Below are positions 5,627-6,360 of a stretch of DNA of 6,360 bases, piece after piece. Positions within the stretch are counted from its first letter, which is position 1; each line of letters begins with the position of its first letter. A model generated the notes under the pieces. The model did not search any database, was not told the origin of the DNA, and saw only the letters and a list, made by a program, of their open reading frames with translations. The position numbers and the translations under genes were made by a program. The DNA lies in the NCBI GenBank assembly GCA_030550225.1, contig JAUQPV010000155.1, forward strand, positions 1 to 6,360, read 5' to 3'. The stretch comes from Acidobacteriota bacterium (GTDB taxonomy: Bacteria; Acidobacteriota; HRBIN11).

Positions 5627-5668
5627 GATCGCCATTTGTTATTCGCCATTCGCCATCCGCTGTTCCAT
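5627..5668 (+). repeat. Heptamer-periodic array across the mutY stop codon
   Basis: Six 7-base units begin at 5627 (GATCGCC), 5634 (ATTTGTT), 5641 (ATTCGCC), 5648 (ATTCGCC), 5655 (ATCCGCT) and 5662. The array spans the mutY stop codon (5639-5641), so the last residues of MutY (about QRMANGE) are encoded by repeat units. The core 5640-5663 is the inverse of 5489-5512 with two mismatches. Confidence 0.65.
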
Positions 5669-6360
5669 CGGTTGGAGAGCCGGTCGGGCCAAGGCGGCGA
5701 GGACCTTCCGGTGGGCCCGGGGGATGGGGATCCGTCGGAGGTACGCCTGGGGAAACCACTGCCAGCTCTGAAACATCTCGGTCGAGGCCATGATCGCATC
5801 GACGGCTGGGGAGGGCCACCCATCGGGCCACGGAATCCAGACGGGCCGGAGCCGCCAGCGCCGGTGGGTGAATTCGTGAACGACGGGCGCCAGGGGTCGG
5901 AGGACGTCGGCGGCCGCTTGCAAGTCCGGCGGGGACCAGCATGCCAGCACGTCGGCCCTGACGTCGCCCGTGCGGTCAGGCCACATCGGGAACAGCCACA
6001 TGTCTTGGAGCAGGCCCTTTCGCTTATGGCCGAGGAGCCAGCGGCCCCGGTGACTCCACAGGACGACCCACCAACGCTCCTCCGGCGGCCCCGTCCTCCG
6101 CATGGGGGCCGGGAACTGTTCGGGCTGACCCGTCGAAAAGCCCCGGCAGAAGGCCCGGACCGGACAGTCCGAGCATCGGGGCCGCACGGGCGTGCAGACG
6201 GTCGCCCCGAGCTCCATCATCGCCTGATTGAACATACCGGGATCCCGGGGGTCGACCAAGACGTCGGCCCAGGCCTGGAGGTCTCGGACGACCGGCTGTT
6301 TGAGGCCCCCCAGCCGGGCCAGCACGCGGCGGACGTTACCGTCGACGACGCCCGTCGGGA
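5639..6360 (-). CDS. mutY: A/G-specific adenine glycosylase MutY, 5' part beyond the window
   Basis: DNA repair enzyme that removes adenine mispaired with 8-oxoguanine, preventing G-to-T mutations. About 239 C-terminal residues are visible; a typical MutY is about 350. The frame is open to the right edge, so internal GTG codons such as 6325 are not starts. The fragment begins with PTGVVDGNVRRVLAR, whose aspartate (codon 6341-6343) corresponds to catalytic D138 of E. coli MutY; the catalytic glutamate and the helix-hairpin-helix lie off the edge. FNQAMMELGATVC leads into the iron-sulphur loop C-X6-C-X2-C-X5-C (6146-6196). A C-terminal NUDIX-like domain that reads 8-oxoguanine follows, with GRWLLGHKRKGLLQDMWLFP and the FTH version of the FSH loop (5864-5872). 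The last few residues (QRMANGE) come from a heptamer repeat array, so the tail is probably not conserved. A separate transcript from the receptor gene is likely, given the 245-base gap with a terminator-like hairpin. Confidence 0.96.
   Translation of the reverse strand, partial: PTGVVDGNVRRVLARLGGLKQPVVRDLQAWADVLVDPRDPGMFNQAMMELGATVCTPVRPRCSDCPVRAFCRGFSTGQPEQFPAPMRRTGPPEERWWVVLWSHRGRWLLGHKRKGLLQDMWLFPMWPDRTGDVRADVLACWSPPDLQAAADVLRPLAPVVHEFTHRRWRLRPVWIPWPDGWPSPAVDAIMASTEMFQSWQWFPQAYLRRIPIPRAHRKVLAALARPALQPMEQRMANGE

Noticed and set aside
5559..5771. Small plus-strand frame beginning MKALTLPSPMGR
   Set aside because: It translates a dispersed-type palindrome and the heptamer array and then runs antisense to mutY; this peptide wording is a known sign of spurious translation of intergenic repeats.
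6146..6325. GTG at 6325 as the start of mutY
   Set aside because: The frame continues to the right edge with the conserved DGNVRRV catalytic stretch upstream of this codon, so the gene is cut by the window and does not start here.

Overview
The window is GC-rich DNA from a Gram-negative bacterium: it carries an outer-membrane TonB-dependent receptor, compact gene packing and strong Shine-Dalgarno sites. The receptor has an N-terminal carboxypeptidase-regulatory-like (Oar-type) domain, a layout common in Acidobacteriota and Bacteroidota. With the high GC this tentatively favours an Acidobacteriota-like lineage, but nothing here fixes the taxon.

Layout. A 5'-partial... strictly, a gene cut at its 3' end by the left edge (1-608, minus) encodes an L-2-hydroxyglutarate oxidase. 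A 369-base gap with several small hairpins and a heptamer-repeat tract separates it from a divergent, complete family I inorganic pyrophosphatase gene (978-1505, plus). The pyrophosphatase gene converges on a YhcC-type radical SAM gene (1638-2582, minus), and the 132 bases between them hold a 27-base tandem array of perfect small palindromes. The radical SAM gene lies 15 bases downstream of a 931-residue TonB-dependent receptor gene (2598-5393, minus), so the two probably form an operon. A 245-base gap follows, with a promoter-like element, a terminator-like hairpin, a dispersed-type palindrome and two heptamer-repeat arrays. The right edge holds the 3' part of mutY (5639-6360, minus).

The five genes are housekeeping or common accessory functions (metabolite repair, pyrophosphate removal, DNA repair, nutrient uptake) and do not form one obvious pathway. 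The receptor and the radical SAM protein are the only likely co-transcribed pair.

The unusual content is in and around the gene ends. Four tracts with a 7-base period lie upstream of the pyrophosphatase gene, upstream of the receptor gene, inside the receptor's signal-peptide coding region, and across the mutY stop codon. They share submotifs and resemble the short tandemly repeated heptanucleotide repeats described in cyanobacteria. I see no sign of a novel defence, CRISPR or mobile system.
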